Shown here one piece after another: positions 1 to 10,454 of a stretch of 64,000 nt of DNA. The stretch covers positions 558,001 through 622,000 of the forward strand of contig JAWKVP010000001.1 of the NCBI GenBank assembly GCA_041398005.1. Reading direction: 5' to 3'. This stretch comes from JAGREO01 sp020446285 (GTDB lineage Bacteria; Pseudomonadota; Alphaproteobacteria; Geminicoccales; Geminicoccaceae). Positions within the stretch are counted from its first letter, which is position 1. Every line of letters begins with the position of its first letter. The notes below the pieces were generated by a model, which worked only from the letters and a program-made list of their open reading frames with translations, was not told the origin of the DNA and searched no databases. The position numbers and the translations under genes were made by a program.

Positions 1-370
1 CCGCCGCAAACGCCTGATCGCCCGGGCTTTTGCACCGGTTACAACGATTGGTTGTATACTCTTGAGACGAGGTCTAGATTTCGTCCCGCAGGGCCGTCGA
101 AAACACCGCTATTTGCAATCAAACAACAGTGTTGCATGCGAAACAGCAACAGTAATGAACTGGCGGCAGTCATGTTTTCCAGCCATGCGTACGCTATCGC
201 CAATAAATATCTGTCGAATTCAAAAGCCAGTCAAATTTTATGCATTTTACCATCAAACTAGCATTGTCTCTTATTTGAAATTCAACCATTCGTTAATTTT
301 TCGATTGCTTGGCTTCTCCTTTTTGGTTACTGTCCTGTTGTCAAGTCAGACGGTGCCTCCCTCCTTATTC
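1..370. other. left-edge stretch without a supported gene
   Basis: No open frame here has a credible ribosome binding site or a recognisable product. The first bases can be read as the last codons of a plus-strand gene ending in TGA at 15-17, but too little is visible to claim it. The stretch is more AT-rich than the coding DNA that follows and ends at a terminator-like hairpin. Confidence 0.5.
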
Positions 371-407
371 GCCCCCGGCAAGCCTTCGCTTGCGGGGGCG
401 CCTTTTT
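371..407 (+). terminator. rho-independent terminator-like hairpin
   Basis: The arms 371-376 and 378-383 pair with 394-399 and 388-393 (GCCCCC/GGGGGC and GCAAGC/GCTTGC, with one bulged G and a CTTC loop). A CGCC and a run of five T follow. It lies only about 40 bp before the start of the next small gene, so it either ends an upstream transcript or acts as a leader attenuator for that gene. Confidence 0.65.
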
Positions 408-444
408 CCCGGAGGCTATTTCTATTTTCAATTGAGGAGCAAGC

Positions 445-672
445 ATGAGCAATCAGCATGCGGTCAATGACAATCTCGATTTCGATTCAGGCATGACCAT
501 AAATCGTTCGATGCGCGACACGCGAAATCCCGATCCTCATGAGCAGGCCGTTCTCAGCGCCGCCATTCTCGCCACCACCGCCTTTCGCCTGCGCGATGAG
601 CAGGCCCTCGTCGCAACGATGCGGCGGCTGACCGCCGCTGTCGCCAACATGTGCGCCTCGAGGGCGAGCTGA
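445..672 (+). CDS. small protein of unknown function
   Basis: This is a 75-residue frame with a clear GAGGAG-like ribosome binding site about 8 bases before the ATG. The protein has an acidic N-terminal third and a helix-prone, Ala- and Arg-rich C-terminal half. It has no signal peptide, membrane segment or Cys cluster apart from one Cys. I do not recognise the family. It stands alone, just downstream of a terminator-like hairpin and convergent with the prdX-like gene, so context gives no function. The ribosome binding site is the main reason to believe it is translated. Confidence 0.55.
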   Translation: MSNQHAVNDNLDFDSGMTINRSMRDTRNPDPHEQAVLSAAILATTAFRLRDEQALVATMRRLTAAVANMCASRAS

Positions 673-733
673 AGGGAGGCCCGTTCGTCCACCCTCGCCC
701 CATTCCATCTCGCCCGATGCGGTCGGCCGGCGG

Positions 734-1237
734 TCAGGCGTCGAGGGACCGGTCGAGATCGACGATCAGCGGTTCATGGCCGAACGAGCGCATGAAACGC
801 AGGAGATCATCGCTCGACAGGGTCACGGTGGCGGTGTTTTCCAGCGGATGGACATTGACCCGTTCGTGACGCAGCAGCTTTTCGTCGATGACCGGCCGGA
901 CCCTGCGCGCCACGTCATTGATGAGTGCGAGCGGCGTGACGGAACCGGGTCGGACGCCGAGCAGCTCGAAGAGCGGTTCCTCCTTGGCGAAGGAGAAGCG
1001 CGGTGCGCCGAGAAAGCGCGCGAGCGCGTTCACTTTCAGCGGCTGGCCGTCGAGGCAGGTCACGAGCCAGTATTCGCCCGTCTTGTCGACGAGAAAGAGG
1101 TTCTTGACGTGTCCGCCCGGAAGATGCGCCGTATGCAGCTGCGCTTCATCGACCGTGAAGACCGGCGGATGATCGGTGACCGTCACATCCATGTTCATGT
1201 CGGCCAGAAAGGCCATAAGGTCGCTGCGGGTTCTCAC
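734..1237 (-). CDS. prdX: PrdX/ProXp-ala-like aminoacyl-tRNA deacylase (YbaK domain)
   Basis: The 167-residue protein is a single YbaK/ProX editing domain of the PrdX type, the expected length for these stand-alone enzymes. Family members hydrolyse mischarged Ala-tRNA(Pro) in the cytoplasm, correcting prolyl-tRNA synthetase errors. Visible marks are the N-terminal half with TDHPPVFTVDEA, the central HLPGGHVKNLFLVDK segment with the conserved Lys, and the GSVTPLALIND loop near residue 100. It is divergent from the flavoprotein gene at 1333. A second YbaK-type deacylase lies 3 kb away at 4225. Family assignment is firm; the exact tRNA substrate is inferred. Confidence 0.85.
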   Translation of the reverse strand: MRTRSDLMAFLADMNMDVTVTDHPPVFTVDEAQLHTAHLPGGHVKNLFLVDKTGEYWLVTCLDGQPLKVNALARFLGAPRFSFAKEEPLFELLGVRPGSVTPLALINDVARRVRPVIDEKLLRHERVNVHPLENTATVTLSSDDLLRFMRSFGHEPLIVDLDRSLDA

Positions 1238-1332
1238 GATCGTTATCCTGGCCGGGTAGCGGAAGACTGGCTGCGGCGCTGCCTGAGGCGTATGTGTTGG
1301 AAAACGGCACGCCGCACAAGCATGGATCGTTC

Positions 1333-2748
1333 ATGAGCGAAAGGCTCGATGCCGACATATGTATCATCGGTGGCGGTTCGGGCGGACTGTCTGTTGCCGC
1401 CGGCGCGGCCCAGCTCGGCGCGAGGACGGTCCTCGTCGAGCGCGGACGCATGGGCGGTGATTGTCTCAATTTCGGCTGCGTGCCTTCGAAGAGCCTGATC
1501 GCGGTCGCCGAACGGGCGCATGTCGTCCGCGACTCCCTGGCCTTCGGCATCGAGCCGGCGGAACCGCGCATCGACATGAAGGCCGTACGTCACCATGTCC
1601 GTTCGGTGATCGCCGCCATCGAACCGCATGACAGTGTCGAGCGTTTCGAGGGGCTCGGCGTTCGGGTCATTCGGGCACATGGCCGCCTTGCCGGCACGAA
1701 CGAGGTCGAGGCCGGCGGAATCCGCATCCGCGCACGCCGCCTCGTCATCGCCACGGGTTCATCGCCGGCCATCCCGCCCATCCCCGGACTTGCCGAAGTC
1801 GATTTTCTCACCAACGAGACGATCTTCGATCTCGATGAACTGCCGGACCATCTGCTCGTACTGGGCGCCGGGCCGGTCGGCACCGAACTGGCACAGGCCT
1901 TTCGCCGTCTCGGTGCGGCGGTGACGCTGGTCGATGCCGGGCCGATGCTGGCGCGCGAGGAACCCTGTTTTCGCTCGATCGTTCGCGACAGCCTCATTCG
2001 CGACGGTGTCGCGGTTCGCGACAATGTCAGGGTGGAGCGGATCGAGGCGGGTCCGGCCATCGTTCTGGCGGATCAGGCCGGCGGGGCGCGCATCGGCGGC
2101 AGTCACCTGCTCGTGGCGACAGGTCGCAGGCCGAATATCGGCGAACTCGACCTCGAGCTTGCCGGCATAGCGCATGATGCGAGCGGAATCCGGGTGGACG
2201 CCCGCCTTCGAACGACGAACAGGCGCGTGTTTGCCATCGGTGACGTCGCCGGGCCGCATGCCTTCACCCACATGGCCGGGTATCATGCCGGGATCGTCAT
2301 CCGCAACGCGCTCTTCCGGCTGCCGGCGAAGGTAAATCACGATGCCGTTCCGCGCGTCACCTACACCGATCCCGAACTCGCCCATGTCGGGCTCACCGCA
2401 AGCGAGGCGAAGGCGCGGGGCATCGCCCACGAAACCGTCGAAACGACCTTTGCCGACAATGACCGGGCCCGCGCCGAACGTGCGACCGGTGGCCGGATCA
2501 GGGTCGTGGCGACGCCCCGCGGCCGCGTGCTCGGCGCCACCATCGCCGGGCGTCAGGCGGGCGAACTCCTGCTGCCCTGGTCGATGGCCATCGACAGGCG
2601 GATGAAACTCTCGGCGATGGCTTCCACCATCGTTGCCTATCCCACACTGAGCGAGATCAACAAGCGTGTCGCGGGTCTGTTCTATGCGCCGAAGCTCTTC
2701 GGCGAGCGGACCCGCTGCATCGTCCGCTGGCTCGGCCGGCTCGGATGA
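1333..2748 (+). CDS. FAD-dependent pyridine nucleotide-disulfide oxidoreductase (mercuric reductase/LPD-like)
   Basis: The 471-residue protein has an N-terminal FAD-binding GGGSGG (residues 13-18), a redox-active CLNFGC pair (Cys44 and Cys49), a central NAD(P)-binding GAGPVGTE and a C-terminal dimerisation domain with YTDPELAHVG. This is the class I disulfide oxidoreductase fold of dihydrolipoamide dehydrogenase and mercuric reductase. It lacks the N-terminal HMA domain and the C-terminal Cys pair of true MerA, so the substrate is unknown. The ATG at 1333 gives the family's usual N-terminus; a GTG at 1294 in the same frame, preceded by GAGG, is a possible alternative. The gene overlaps the TVP38-like gene by ATGA, a pairing often seen for this flavoprotein type. 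Confidence 0.82.
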   Translation: MSERLDADICIIGGGSGGLSVAAGAAQLGARTVLVERGRMGGDCLNFGCVPSKSLIAVAERAHVVRDSLAFGIEPAEPRIDMKAVRHHVRSVIAAIEPHDSVERFEGLGVRVIRAHGRLAGTNEVEAGGIRIRARRLVIATGSSPAIPPIPGLAEVDFLTNETIFDLDELPDHLLVLGAGPVGTELAQAFRRLGAAVTLVDAGPMLAREEPCFRSIVRDSLIRDGVAVRDNVRVERIEAGPAIVLADQAGGARIGGSHLLVATGRRPNIGELDLELAGIAHDASGIRVDARLRTTNRRVFAIGDVAGPHAFTHMAGYHAGIVIRNALFRLPAKVNHDAVPRVTYTDPELAHVGLTASEAKARGIAHETVETTFADNDRARAERATGGRIRVVATPRGRVLGATIAGRQAGELLLPWSMAIDRRMKLSAMASTIVAYPTLSEINKRVAGLFYAPKLFGERTRCIVRWLGRLG

Positions 2749-3485
2749 ACAGCCGTGGGAACGGGGGCGGGAAGGCTCCGGCGTCGTGGAAGCGCTATCT
2801 CCCGCTCGTGGCCCTCGTCATGGCCATCGCGCTCGTCCTCGCCCTCGACCTGCAGCATTTTCTCACGCTCGACGCACTGCGCGAGCATCGTGCATGGCTC
2901 GAACAGGCGGTTGCGGCACGGCCGCTTCAGGCCGGAATCGTCTTTTTCGTCATCTATGCCATCGCCACGGCCGTTTCGGTGCCGGGTGCGAGCATCCTCA
3001 CGATCGCCGGCGGCTTTCTCTTCGGCACCTGGACCGGCGGCATGCTCGCGGTCGCGGGCGCGACACTCGGCGCCGTCCTGGTCTTCCTGATCGCCCGCAC
3101 ATCCTGCGGCGAGAGCCTGCGCGCCCGCGCCGGCCCATGGCTCGCGCGCATGGAGGAGGGTTTTGCCGAGAACGCGCTGAGTTACCTTCTCATACTCCGG
3201 CTGATACCGCTCTTTCCGTTCTGGCTGGTCAATCTCGTACCGGCCTTTCTCGGCGTCAGGCTTTCGACCTACACACTCGCGACCTTCATCGGCATCATTC
3301 CGGGCGGGCTCGTCTATGCCAGCGTCGGCAATGGCCTCGGCGCCCTGTTCGATCGCGGCGAGGATCCGGACCTGCAAATCTTCTTGCAACCTGAGGTTAT
3401 TCTTCCGATCCTTGGGCTCGCGGTACTGGCGCTGGTGCCGGTGATCTTCCGCAGATGCAAGGGAAAGGGCGGGGCCAGGTCTTGA
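2745..3485 (+). CDS. TVP38/TMEM64 (VTT/SNARE-associated) family membrane protein
   Basis: The 246-residue protein starts in the ATGA overlap with the upstream flavoprotein gene. It has an N-terminal membrane helix (about residues 16-38), then the VTT domain with hydrophobic re-entrant segments and glycine-rich GGFLFGTWTGG (near residue 90). The segment LRLIPLFPFWLVNL and a late glycine-rich helix (GIIPGGLVYASVGNG) are typical of DedA/TVP38 proteins. These inner-membrane proteins are thought to move lipids or ions; the function of this one is not known. Translational coupling to a disulfide oxidoreductase suggests a shared redox or membrane role (inference). Confidence 0.8.
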   Translation: MNSRGNGGGKAPASWKRYLPLVALVMAIALVLALDLQHFLTLDALREHRAWLEQAVAARPLQAGIVFFVIYAIATAVSVPGASILTIAGGFLFGTWTGGMLAVAGATLGAVLVFLIARTSCGESLRARAGPWLARMEEGFAENALSYLLILRLIPLFPFWLVNLVPAFLGVRLSTYTLATFIGIIPGGLVYASVGNGLGALFDRGEDPDLQIFLQPEVILPILGLAVLALVPVIFRRCKGKGGARS

Positions 3486-4225
3486 AGCGTTATCTTCTCG
3501 TTTCCGGCATTGCCCGGTCAGGTACAACGGCACTCACCGACCTGCTCAATGCCCATCCGGGCGTGGTGATCGGTCAGGAGCGGTTCTTCAATCTGGTGAC
3601 GCCGGAACGGATCAGGGAGATGGACGAAACCCTGTTCGAGCCCGGCCGTTTTCTCGAGCCGGACCGCGCGGAGACGCACAATACGGGCTGGCGCTCGGAC
3701 GAGCGTTATGTGTCCTTCCTGCGGCACAAGTTCGCGCGCGCGACCGTCATCGGCGACAAGGTGCCCAACTATTTCTGGCATGCCGAGCGCATGTTCGCGG
3801 TTCTGCCGGCAAGCCGGATGCTGCTCATCACCCGCCATCCGCTGCGGGTGGCGGATTCGTGGAAGCGGCGCAGGCTCGATCCCGCCGATACGGTCTGGGG
3901 GGCCGGAGCGAAGCAGGCGCTGGCGCAATGGAATGCCGGTCATGAAAAGATGGTGGAGCTCGTCCGCAGATATGGATCGAGAATGGGCGTGGTGGTCTAC
4001 GAGGATCTCTTTTCGGGCGCTGTTCACCATTTCAACCGCCTGCTGTCCTGGCTCGACGCCGGAACGATCACCCGGCACACCATGGAATTTCACAACCGCG
4101 CCACGGCGGGATGGGCCGATCGCGAGGATCGCGACCTGTTGCTCGACGAAGGCGAAATCGAGATGATCGTCAACGGTGCCAATCTCGAACTGCGCGATGA
4201 ACTGGTCGCGCTCGCGCGCATCTGA
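3482..4225 (+). CDS. sulfotransferase-family protein
   Basis: Read from a TTG at 3482 that overlaps the upstream stop (TTGA), the protein has 247 residues and starts directly with the 5'-phosphosulfate-binding P-loop SGIARSGTTAL. A 3'-phosphate-binding segment RHPLRVADSWKRR follows near the middle. Both match PAPS-dependent sulfotransferases, which transfer sulfate from PAPS to an acceptor. The acceptor cannot be told from sequence. There is no signal peptide. The gene sits in a run of four with overlapping ends (flavoprotein, TVP38, this gene, YbaK). An upstream ATG at 3455 would add nine residues inside the preceding gene and is less likely. Confidence 0.72.
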   Translation: MKRYLLVSGIARSGTTALTDLLNAHPGVVIGQERFFNLVTPERIREMDETLFEPGRFLEPDRAETHNTGWRSDERYVSFLRHKFARATVIGDKVPNYFWHAERMFAVLPASRMLLITRHPLRVADSWKRRRLDPADTVWGAGAKQALAQWNAGHEKMVELVRRYGSRMGVVVYEDLFSGAVHHFNRLLSWLDAGTITRHTMEFHNRATAGWADREDRDLLLDEGEIEMIVNGANLELRDELVALARI

Positions 4226-4710
4226 TGGCGAGGCCGTCAAGGGGAACGCAAGCCGTGCGCGCGCTGGAAAAGGCCGGCGTGACGTTCGGACTGCATGTCT
4301 ACGATTATGGCGGCGAGAAAGGGGCCATCGGCCTCGAGGCGGCGAACGCGCTCGATCTCGATCCCGCCCGCGTATTCAAGACGCTGGTCGCCGAACTGGA
4401 CGGCGACAGGCTCGCCATGGCCATCGTGCCCGTCGCCGCCTCGCTCGATCTCAAGGCACTCGCCCGTCTTCTCGACGCAAGGCGTGCGGCGATGGCCGAT
4501 GTGGGCAGGGCCGAACGGGCCACGGGCTACGTCAAGGGCGGCATCAGCCCGTTCGGCCAGAAACAGGCGCTCGCGGCCGCTCTCGACATGTCCGCGCTCG
4601 AACATGCGAGCATCTTCGTTTCCGGCGGCAAGCGCGGGCTCGAGATCGAGATCGCACCGGATGAACTCCGGAGTTTCCTCGACGCGAAATGCGCTCCCAT
4701 CACCCGTTGA
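4225..4710 (+). CDS. ybaK: YbaK/EbsC-type Cys-tRNA(Pro) deacylase
   Basis: A 161-residue single-domain protein of the YbaK family. Members hydrolyse Cys-tRNA(Pro), and sometimes other misacylated tRNAs, in trans. The conserved VFKTLV with the essential Lys lies near residue 51, and the GGISPFGQK loop near residues 109-117 shapes the pocket. The protein ends with FVSGGKRGLEIEIAP, as in typical YbaK. The start codon shares one base with the previous stop (TGATG), so translation is probably coupled to the sulfotransferase-like gene. The window therefore holds two different trans-editing deacylases. Confidence 0.87.
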   Translation: MARPSRGTQAVRALEKAGVTFGLHVYDYGGEKGAIGLEAANALDLDPARVFKTLVAELDGDRLAMAIVPVAASLDLKALARLLDARRAAMADVGRAERATGYVKGGISPFGQKQALAAALDMSALEHASIFVSGGKRGLEIEIAPDELRSFLDAKCAPITR

Positions 4711-4790
4711 ACCGGCGATCCGCGCAGCCCGGCCGTTCACGCGACCGGTCGTCGCGCTCGCAGGCCCGGCTTGCGAAATGTCTCTAGACT

Positions 4791-4823
4791 GGCGACCATG
4801 ACGAAGATCGGCGACCATGACGA
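4791..4823. repeat. 14-bp direct repeat, period 19
   Basis: GGCGACCATGACGA occurs at 4791-4804 and again at 4810-4823 in the gap between ybaK and mutA. The rest of the 209-bp gap is GC-rich with weak dyads and no gene. The repeat could be a replication-slippage product or a paired protein site; nothing distinguishes these. Confidence 0.5.
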
Positions 4824-4919
4824 CCCGTGTTGCAGGAAACGGCGGGGCCGGTCACGGACCGGTCGTCCGGGATACCGCCGGAGCCTGCCGATAACCGAAC
4901 CCCGATCGGGATACCGACC

Positions 4920-6799
4920 ATGAACGATCGCCTGACACCGCTTGCGGCGGATTTCGATCCGGCCAGCGAGGACCAGTGGCTGGCCCTTGTCGAAAAGGTG
5001 CTCAAGGGCAAGGATCCCGCATCCACGCTCGTCTCGAAAACCGCGGACGGCATACCGGTCAGGCCGCTTCATGGCCCGGACGACCTGCCGGCCGGCATGG
5101 CCCGTTCGGTCGGTGCCTGGCCCTTCACGCGCGGCTCGGCGGCGGTGGCGACGGCCCCGTCCGGCTGGGACATCCGCCAGATCTGCGATGCGCCCGCGCC
5201 GGATCAGGCACGCGCCGCGATTGCCGCGGATCTCGCCGGAGGCTGCACCTCCATCGAGCTTCGCATCGACCGCGAGCGGCGGATCTCCGGCGACCCGCCG
5301 GACGGGGTCGTGCTCGCGTCCGCCGACGATCTCCGCCGCGTCATCGATGGAATCGACCGGCCGGACCTGCACCTTTCCTTCGATGCGGGGCCGTTCTTCG
5401 TCGAAACGGCCGCCATGGCCCGTGAGCTCGGGCTCGACGGACTTGCCCTGAATGCCGATCCGCTCGGCGCCGTCGCGCTTGGCGACATGCCGGTCGATGG
5501 CGCCGTGGCCTCGGCGGTCGAACTCGCATGCGACGGCCGTTCCGGCTGGCGCACCCTGCGGGCCGATGGCGAGGTCTGGCATGGAGCCGGCGCCAGCGAC
5601 GCGCAGGAGCTCGCGGCGGTGATCGCCACCGGCATCGCCTGTCTGCGCGCGCTCGTCGAGCGCGGCATGAGTGCGGAAAAGGCGGCGCGGCAGATCGGCC
5701 TTCGCCTCGCCGTCGACACCGATTTCCTTTCAGGCATCGCGAAGCTCCGCGCGGCACGACGGCTCTGGGCACAGGTGCTCGGGAGCTGCGGCATCAGGGA
5801 TGGATCCGTCGAGGTGGAGGCGATCACGGCGAGCCGGATGCTGAGCCGGCGCGACGCGTGGACCAACCTCCTGCGCACGACGGTCGCCACCTTCACCGCG
5901 ATTTGCGGTGGCGCGCGTGTCATCAGCGTCCTCCCGCATGACTGGTCGCTCGGCTATTCCTCGGCGAAGGCGCGCCGTCTCGCGCGGAACATCCAGATCA
6001 TCCTCATGGAGGAAAGCCAGCTCCACCGGGTGATCGATCCCGCCGGTGGCGCCTTTGCCATCGAGAGCCTGTGCGACGCCCTCGCGCGGCAGGCCTGGGA
6101 AGGCGTGCAGCAGATCGAGGCGGCGGGCGGCATGGAGAAGGCGCTGGTCGAGGGCAGCGTTCAGGAAGCGATCGCGCGAAGCCGGGATGCGCGGATGAAA
6201 CGTATCGCCACCAATCGCGAACCCGTCATCGGTGTCAGCCGCTTTCCGCTGCTCGACGATGTGGTGCCACAGACCGGCAGGCTCGATCCGGATACCCTTC
6301 CCGATCCCGCACCGGTCGCCAGTTTCGAACCGATCGCCACGCCGCTCGCGAGGGTACGTCTGGCCGAAGGCTTCGAACGGCTGCGTGATCTGGCCGACGC
6401 CCGCCGGGACAGCGACGGGGAGCGGGCCTGTGTCTTTCTCGCCTGTATCGGAAGTCTCGCCGAACATGGCGCGCGGGCGAGTTTCGCAAGAAATTCATTC
6501 GAGGCCGGCGGTATCGAGGCGGTCACGGGCGCGCCGCTCGACGACGCACGGGCGGCCGGACGCGCATTTGCGGAAAGCGGATGCAGGATCGCCTGCATCT
6601 GCGGGACCGACGAACGCTACCTCGAGGAGGCCCGTCCAATCGCGCAGGCATTGCACGATGCGGGCGCGGAGGCGGTCTATCTGGCCGGAAGGGAAAGCCC
6701 CGAGCTGAGAGGGGCCGGCATCGACACCTTCCTCAATGCCTCGTCCGATCTTCTCTCGATCCTGGAAGATGCGCAATCGCTCCTGATTGGAGAACGACC

Positions 6800-6803
<4 letters not shown>
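4920..6803 (+). CDS. mutA: methylmalonyl-CoA mutase small (beta) subunit
   Basis: The 627-residue protein is the small subunit of heterodimeric methylmalonyl-CoA mutase, which together with MutB interconverts methylmalonyl-CoA and succinyl-CoA. It has the mutase TIM-barrel domain (for example the segment LRTTVATFTAICGGARV near residue 320) and a C-terminal flavodoxin-like domain. It lacks the DxHxxG cobalamin ligand motif, as expected for the non-catalytic subunit. The ATG at 4920 follows a GGGA and gives the normal family N-terminus; an earlier in-frame ATG at 4827 lies in low-complexity GC DNA. The stop overlaps mutB by ATGA. Confidence 0.9.
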
Positions 6804-8977
<2,174 letters not shown>

Positions 8978-8990
8978 TCGCCGATCATGA

Positions 8991-9014
8991 AATACCCCGC
9001 CGCAGCGGGGTATT
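8991..9014 (+). terminator. palindromic hairpin after mutB
   Basis: AATACCCCGC (8991-9000) pairs perfectly with GCGGGGTATT (9005-9014) around a CGCA loop, 14 bp after the mutB stop. Only a short T stretch follows, so termination may be weak. Parts of this hairpin (GCCGCAGCGGGGTATTTGACC) reappear inside the adjoining repeat array at about 9249-9270. Confidence 0.55.
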
Positions 9015-9025
9015 TGACCGGGGTA

Positions 9026-9312
9026 TTTGACCTTGCGTTCAGGCGCCACGCAGGCTGCGCTCCCGGTCGGTCGCTAGTCGTCGCTTCGCTCCTCCGGAGT
9101 TTGACCTTGCGTTCAGGCGCCACGCAGGCTGCGCTCCCGGTCGGTCGCTAGTCGGAGCTTCGCTCCTCCGGAGTTTGACCTTGCGTTCAGGCGCCACGCA
9201 GGCTGCGCTCCCGGTCGGTCGCTAGTCGGAGCTTCGCTCCTCCAGATCCGCCGCAGCGGGGTATTTGACCTTGCGTTTGCGTTCAGGCGCCACGCAGGCT
9301 GCGCTCCCGGTC
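9026..9312. repeat. 74-bp tandem repeat array, about 3.7 copies
   Basis: Units start with TTTGACC at 9026, 9100, 9174 and 9264. The first two are exactly 74 bp. The third runs to about 9243, is followed by a 20-bp segment resembling the mutB hairpin, and the fourth is cut short at 9312 and carries an extra TTGCGT. Units 2 and 3 are nearly identical, and unit 1 differs near GTCGTCGCTTCG. Each unit contains small dyads such as GGAGC-TTC-GCTCC and GCGTTCAGGCGCCACGC. The array fills the whole gap between mutB and the rrf2-like gene and abuts the latter's stop codon. No protein-coding use is likely. Confidence 0.85.
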
Positions 9313-9775
9313 AGGCCACGGCTTCGGCGGGGATCCGTCTTGGACGTTGCGAGAAAGCTGCCCCGTCGATCGACTTCGCGCGACGGCAGAGATCATCGAC
9401 GGTGATCGAATTGAGGATACCCATCAACTCGCCCTCGAGTTCGACCCAGAACGGTCCGATGAGGTTCTCGCCGAGCGGCGAACTGGATGTGGGCACCCCA
9501 CCATCGTCTTCCTCGAGCCCTTCGACGACGGCGATGATCCGCCCGACCGTGATGTTCCGGCGTTCGTCGGCGAGACGATACCCGCCATGCGGCCCGCGAA
9601 CACCCTTGAGAACGCCCGCCCGCACGAGTTGCTGAATGACATCCTCGAGATAGCGCTTGGGAAGGCCCATCCGGTCGCTGACATGCTGGCTCTGGACCAG
9701 GCCCTTCTCCGATCTCAGCGCTATGTCGACGATGGCCTCGATCACGAGCGCCAGCTTTTTCGTTGGTCGTAACAT
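9311..9775 (-). CDS. Rrf2-family transcriptional regulator
   Basis: The 154-residue protein has the winged-helix Rrf2 fold: helix-turn-helix around VSDRMGLPKRYLEDVIQQL (residues 33-51), the wing GVRGPHGGYRLA, then the dimerisation helix with TVGRIIAVVEG. The three clustered Cys that bind an Fe-S cluster in IscR and NsrR are absent; the only Cys is near the C-terminus. It is therefore more like the CymR-type members and its signal is unknown. The ATG at 9775 starts the fold directly. The stop overlaps the end of the tandem repeat array. The upstream region is AT-rich and may hold its promoter. Confidence 0.82.
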   Translation of the reverse strand: MLRPTKKLALVIEAIVDIALRSEKGLVQSQHVSDRMGLPKRYLEDVIQQLVRAGVLKGVRGPHGGYRLADERRNITVGRIIAVVEGLEEDDGGVPTSSSPLGENLIGPFWVELEGELMGILNSITVDDLCRRAKSIDGAAFSQRPRRIPAEAVA

Positions 9776-10454
9776 GGATGGCCACCCCGTATTGTGAAAC
9801 GTTCGATTTCGAAAGCTGCACGATCCGGTCCCGGATGATGCACTCGCGCTGGCACGACCTGACAGATCGCGGAAAGCACGACTTTGTCGGATACCGGCCC
9901 CGGCAGTCATCGACAGGTATCTTCCGGCGCGGAACATTCATTCCATATCAGAACGCTCCACAAAGGAAGATTAGTAGTCGGTGAACAACATATAAATCTA
10001 TAGGCGTCAGAATTGATCAAGGTCAACCCGTGTAAAGATTCAATTTGATATAGTATTTGCACTTGTTTGGTGTCAATGAGGATCAGACAACTAAACTTCC
10101 AGGGATCATTATACCAATATGAATTGAAAAGTTTCGCGAATAGCTTGTTATTGTTTTCGCAATTTTGATCGATTTGGTAGCCAGTTGGATTACATGGTCA
10201 AAAAAGTGGTACACAGGCTTCGCCGCACCGCCTCAGGATGTTGCGGATCTGGCGCACCCGAACGAACCAAAAAAAATCTCCACCAGAACAGGGAAGAAAT
10301 ACTACTTGAAATCTAAGGTTGAATGGAACTTTTTATATTCTCTTTTATGTAGATAAAATATCGACAAATGTCGGCTATCGAAAATCAGGCGCCCGGCTTT
10401 CGGCTTTCCTGAAAGAACCCGGGCGGCATGTCGCCCGTCCGGCACGATGGACCG
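9776..10454. other. 679-bp gene-free stretch with an AT-rich island
   Basis: About 9960-10380 is strikingly AT-rich compared with the neighbouring genes, with runs such as AACATATAAATCTATAGG and TTTTTATATTCTCTTTTATG. Within it, about 10205-10265 is again GC-rich. A 63-codon TTG-started frame (10165-10356) covers part of this but has no convincing ribosome binding site. The left part probably holds the rrf2-like gene's promoter. I see no RNA gene. Confidence 0.6.
10420..10437 (-). terminator. weak hairpin after the SHMT-like gene
   Basis: CGGGCG pairs with CGCCCG around a 6-base loop, 18 bp downstream of the SHMT-like stop. On the minus strand it is followed by CCGGGTTCTTTC, which is only a poor U-tract. 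Confidence 0.35.

Noticed and set aside
1294..1332. GTG start for the flavoprotein gene
   Set aside because: It has a GAGG upstream but adds 13 residues ahead of the normal family N-terminus. ATG 1333 is preferred, though the alternative is not excluded.
4710..4920. Cobalamin riboswitch before mutA
   Set aside because: The gap has GC-rich dyads but none of the conserved B12-box sequence or core arrangement.
9026..9312. CRISPR array
   Set aside because: The 74-bp units are adjacent, with no unique spacers of constant length, and no cas genes are nearby.
10165..10356. 63-codon frame in the AT-rich island
   Set aside because: It starts at TTG without a ribosome binding site and spans a composition change; no family is recognisable.
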